Source: Verrucomicrobiota bacterium (GTDB lineage Bacteria > Verrucomicrobiota > Verrucomicrobiia > Limisphaerales > DSYF01). Taken from it: a DNA stretch of 6,717 nucleotides. The position numbers and the translations under genes were made by a program. The notes below the pieces were generated by a model that saw only the letters and a program-made list of their open reading frames with translations, searched no databases and was not told the origin of the DNA. The stretch lies in NCBI GenBank assembly GCA_025457725.1, contig JALOTU010000159.1, positions 1 to 6,717 of the forward strand, in the 5' to 3' direction. This document shows positions 5,532 to 6,717 of this stretch, one piece after another (position 1 is the stretch's first letter; every line of letters begins with the position of its first letter).

Positions 5532-6529
5532 ACACCGAGGAACAAATCCAGACATTCCGGGAGTGCTACACCCGACTCCGCGACGAGATCGGCAAGGTCA
5601 TTGTCGGGCACGAGGAAATCGTGGACTCGACCCTGACCGCCCTGTTTGCGGGCGGTCATGTATTGCTCGAAGGCGTGCCCGGTCTGGGCAAGACCCTGCT
5701 GGTGCGCACGCTGGGGGAGGCCCTCGACATGCCGTTCAACCGCATCCAGTTCACGCCCGACCTGATGCCGGCGGACATCCTGGGCACCAACATCGTCATG
5801 GAAACCGCCGGCGGCCGGCGCGCGTTCGAGTTCCAGCACGGACCGATCTTCGCCCACCTGATCCTGGCCGACGAAATCAACCGGGCGACGCCCAAGACCC
5901 AGTCCGCCATGCTCGAGGCCATGCAGGAAAAGCAGGTCACGGCGGGAGGGGAAATCCGCAAGCTGGCCGAACCCTTCTTCGTGATGGCAACCCAGAATCC
6001 CATCGATCAGGAGGGCACCTACCCGCTGCCGGAAGCCCAGCTCGACCGGTTCTTCTTCAAGGTGATCGTCGGGTATCCGACCGGGGCGGAGCTGAGCGAA
6101 GTGCTCAACCGCACCACCAGCGGCACCCGGGCGCACGTGGACAAGGTCGTGCAACGCGAGCAACTCACGAGTCTGATGACGCTGGTGCGGGAAGTGCCGG
6201 TGGCCACGCACGTCCAGGACTTCGCCGTGCGCCTGGTCCTGGCCACACATCCCAACACCGAGACCGCCTCCGCCATCTCCACCCAGTACTTGCGCTTCGG
6301 CAGCAGCCCGCGGGGCGCGCAAACTCTCCTGCTCGGCGGCAAGGTCCGCGCCCTGGCCCAGGGCCGGTTCAATGTCAGCTTCGACGACATCGAGGCGGTG
6401 GCCTACCCCGCCCTGCGGCACCGGCTCATCCTCAATTTCGAAGCCGAGGCCGAGGGCATCACCACCGACCGGATCATCGCCCAGATCTTGCAGGACGTGC
6501 CCAAGTCGGCGGAGGTGTTGAGGGCGTAA
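5528..6529 (+). CDS. MoxR-family AAA+ ATPase
   Basis: This is a complete 333-residue AAA+ ATPase of the MoxR family. These act as chaperone-like motors, often with VWA-domain or DUF58 proteins, in maturation of enzymes or envelope complexes. Visible motifs are Walker A G49-VPGLG-K55-T56, Walker B LILAD115-E116 within LILADEINRATPKTQSAMLEA, sensor 1 N157 in MATQNPIDQEGTYPLPEAQ, and sensor 2 with R262 in SSPRGAQ. The arginine-bearing LDRFFFK (172-178) is also typical. All catalytic residues appear intact, so it should be active in the cytoplasm. The ATG shares bases with the TGA of the coiled-coil gene. No separate ribosome site exists, so translation is probably coupled. Operons of this type usually continue with a DUF58 gene, but the next frame here is a secreted protein start of different composition. 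Confidence 0.97.
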   Translation: MNTEEQIQTFRECYTRLRDEIGKVIVGHEEIVDSTLTALFAGGHVLLEGVPGLGKTLLVRTLGEALDMPFNRIQFTPDLMPADILGTNIVMETAGGRRAFEFQHGPIFAHLILADEINRATPKTQSAMLEAMQEKQVTAGGEIRKLAEPFFVMATQNPIDQEGTYPLPEAQLDRFFFKVIVGYPTGAELSEVLNRTTSGTRAHVDKVVQREQLTSLMTLVREVPVATHVQDFAVRLVLATHPNTETASAISTQYLRFGSSPRGAQTLLLGGKVRALAQGRFNVSFDDIEAVAYPALRHRLILNFEAEAEGITTDRIIAQILQDVPKSAEVLRA

Positions 6530-6545
6530 CCAGTCGAGACCTGCA

Positions 6546-6717
6546 ATGAGAACGGCTTTGCCACGACGATTTATTACTGCTGCCACGATTACCTTGTTTT
6601 TGTCCACTGCTCTGCAGGCATCACCGGCGCTTGAGCCCCGCACGGCTCCATTGCCAGAAATGTTGGAGCATGTGATGAAGGGTGTCACGAACCAGGTGTC
6701 GCTTCTGGGCTTAGATG
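6546..6717 (+). CDS. Unrecognised secreted protein, 5' part only
   Basis: The frame starts at ATG 6546, 16 nt after the MoxR stop, and is still open at the window end (57 codons). It encodes MRTALPRR, a hydrophobic stretch (FITAATITLFLSTAL, about 9-23) and ALQA-SP. This is a standard Sec signal peptide with a likely signal peptidase I cut after A25. The mature part begins SPALEPRTAPLPEMLEHVM and continues through NQVSLLGLD. I do not recognise the family from this much. A weak GAGA at 6536-6539 could serve as ribosome site. Third codon positions are only about 56% G/C by hand count, visibly lower than in the MoxR gene before it. It could belong to the operon by spacing, but the base composition suggests a different origin or low expression. 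Confidence 0.6.
   Translation, partial: MRTALPRRFITAATITLFLSTALQASPALEPRTAPLPEMLEHVMKGVTNQVSLLGLD

Noticed and set aside
5507..6688. 393-codon open frame on the minus strand opposite the MoxR gene
   Set aside because: It mirrors the GC-rich codons of a fully recognisable AAA+ ATPase and has no protein-family character of its own.

Overview
The window is about 63% GC by eye and carries mostly housekeeping-type genes. Several starts lack a Shine-Dalgarno sequence. The gene set includes a corrinoid protein with a zinc methyltransferase, a small zinc-ribbon protein beginning MPIYEYEV, and a large Gln-rich membrane protein coupled to a MoxR ATPase. Together these look most like a Verrucomicrobiota (PVC-group) bacterium. 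That assignment is an inference from family resemblance; there is no rRNA or other marker gene here.

Region 1 (about 1-1761, + strand) is a C1-transfer module. A complete corrinoid (B12-binding) protein is followed by a uroporphyrinogen decarboxylase-fold methyltransferase that carries the HxC...C zinc motif of MtaA/MtbA/CmuA-type enzymes. The corrinoid protein would carry a methyl group on cobalt and the zinc enzyme would exchange it with a thiol. The methyltransferase looks damaged at its 5' end. The best start (768, with a good ribosome site) reads a family-like N-terminus in one frame, while the rest of the protein lies in another frame from about 829. No substrate-specific methyltransferase is visible; it may lie upstream of the window.

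Region 2 (1762-3147) holds a short outer-membrane-type lipoprotein resembling DUF4136 (+, start at 2038). It converges on a pterin-4a-carbinolamine dehydratase (-, 2755-3030). The gaps contain only small hairpins and candidate promoters.

Region 3 (3148-6529, + strand) holds an FmdB-like zinc-ribbon protein, then a 173-bp gap with an exact 11-bp tandem duplication. After the gap comes a two-gene unit: a 654-residue membrane-anchored, Gln-rich coiled-coil protein with a DnaJ-like CxxCxGxG pair, overlapping by ATGA a complete MoxR-family AAA+ ATPase. Such pairs usually belong to MoxR/Bat-type envelope operons.

Region 4 (6530-end) is the start of an unrecognised secreted protein, cut by the window edge, with clearly lower GC at third codon positions than the genes before it.

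I see no mobile element, CRISPR array, tRNA, rRNA or recognisable defence system. The most notable observations are the disrupted start of the methyltransferase and the zinc-finger-like motif in the MoxR partner.
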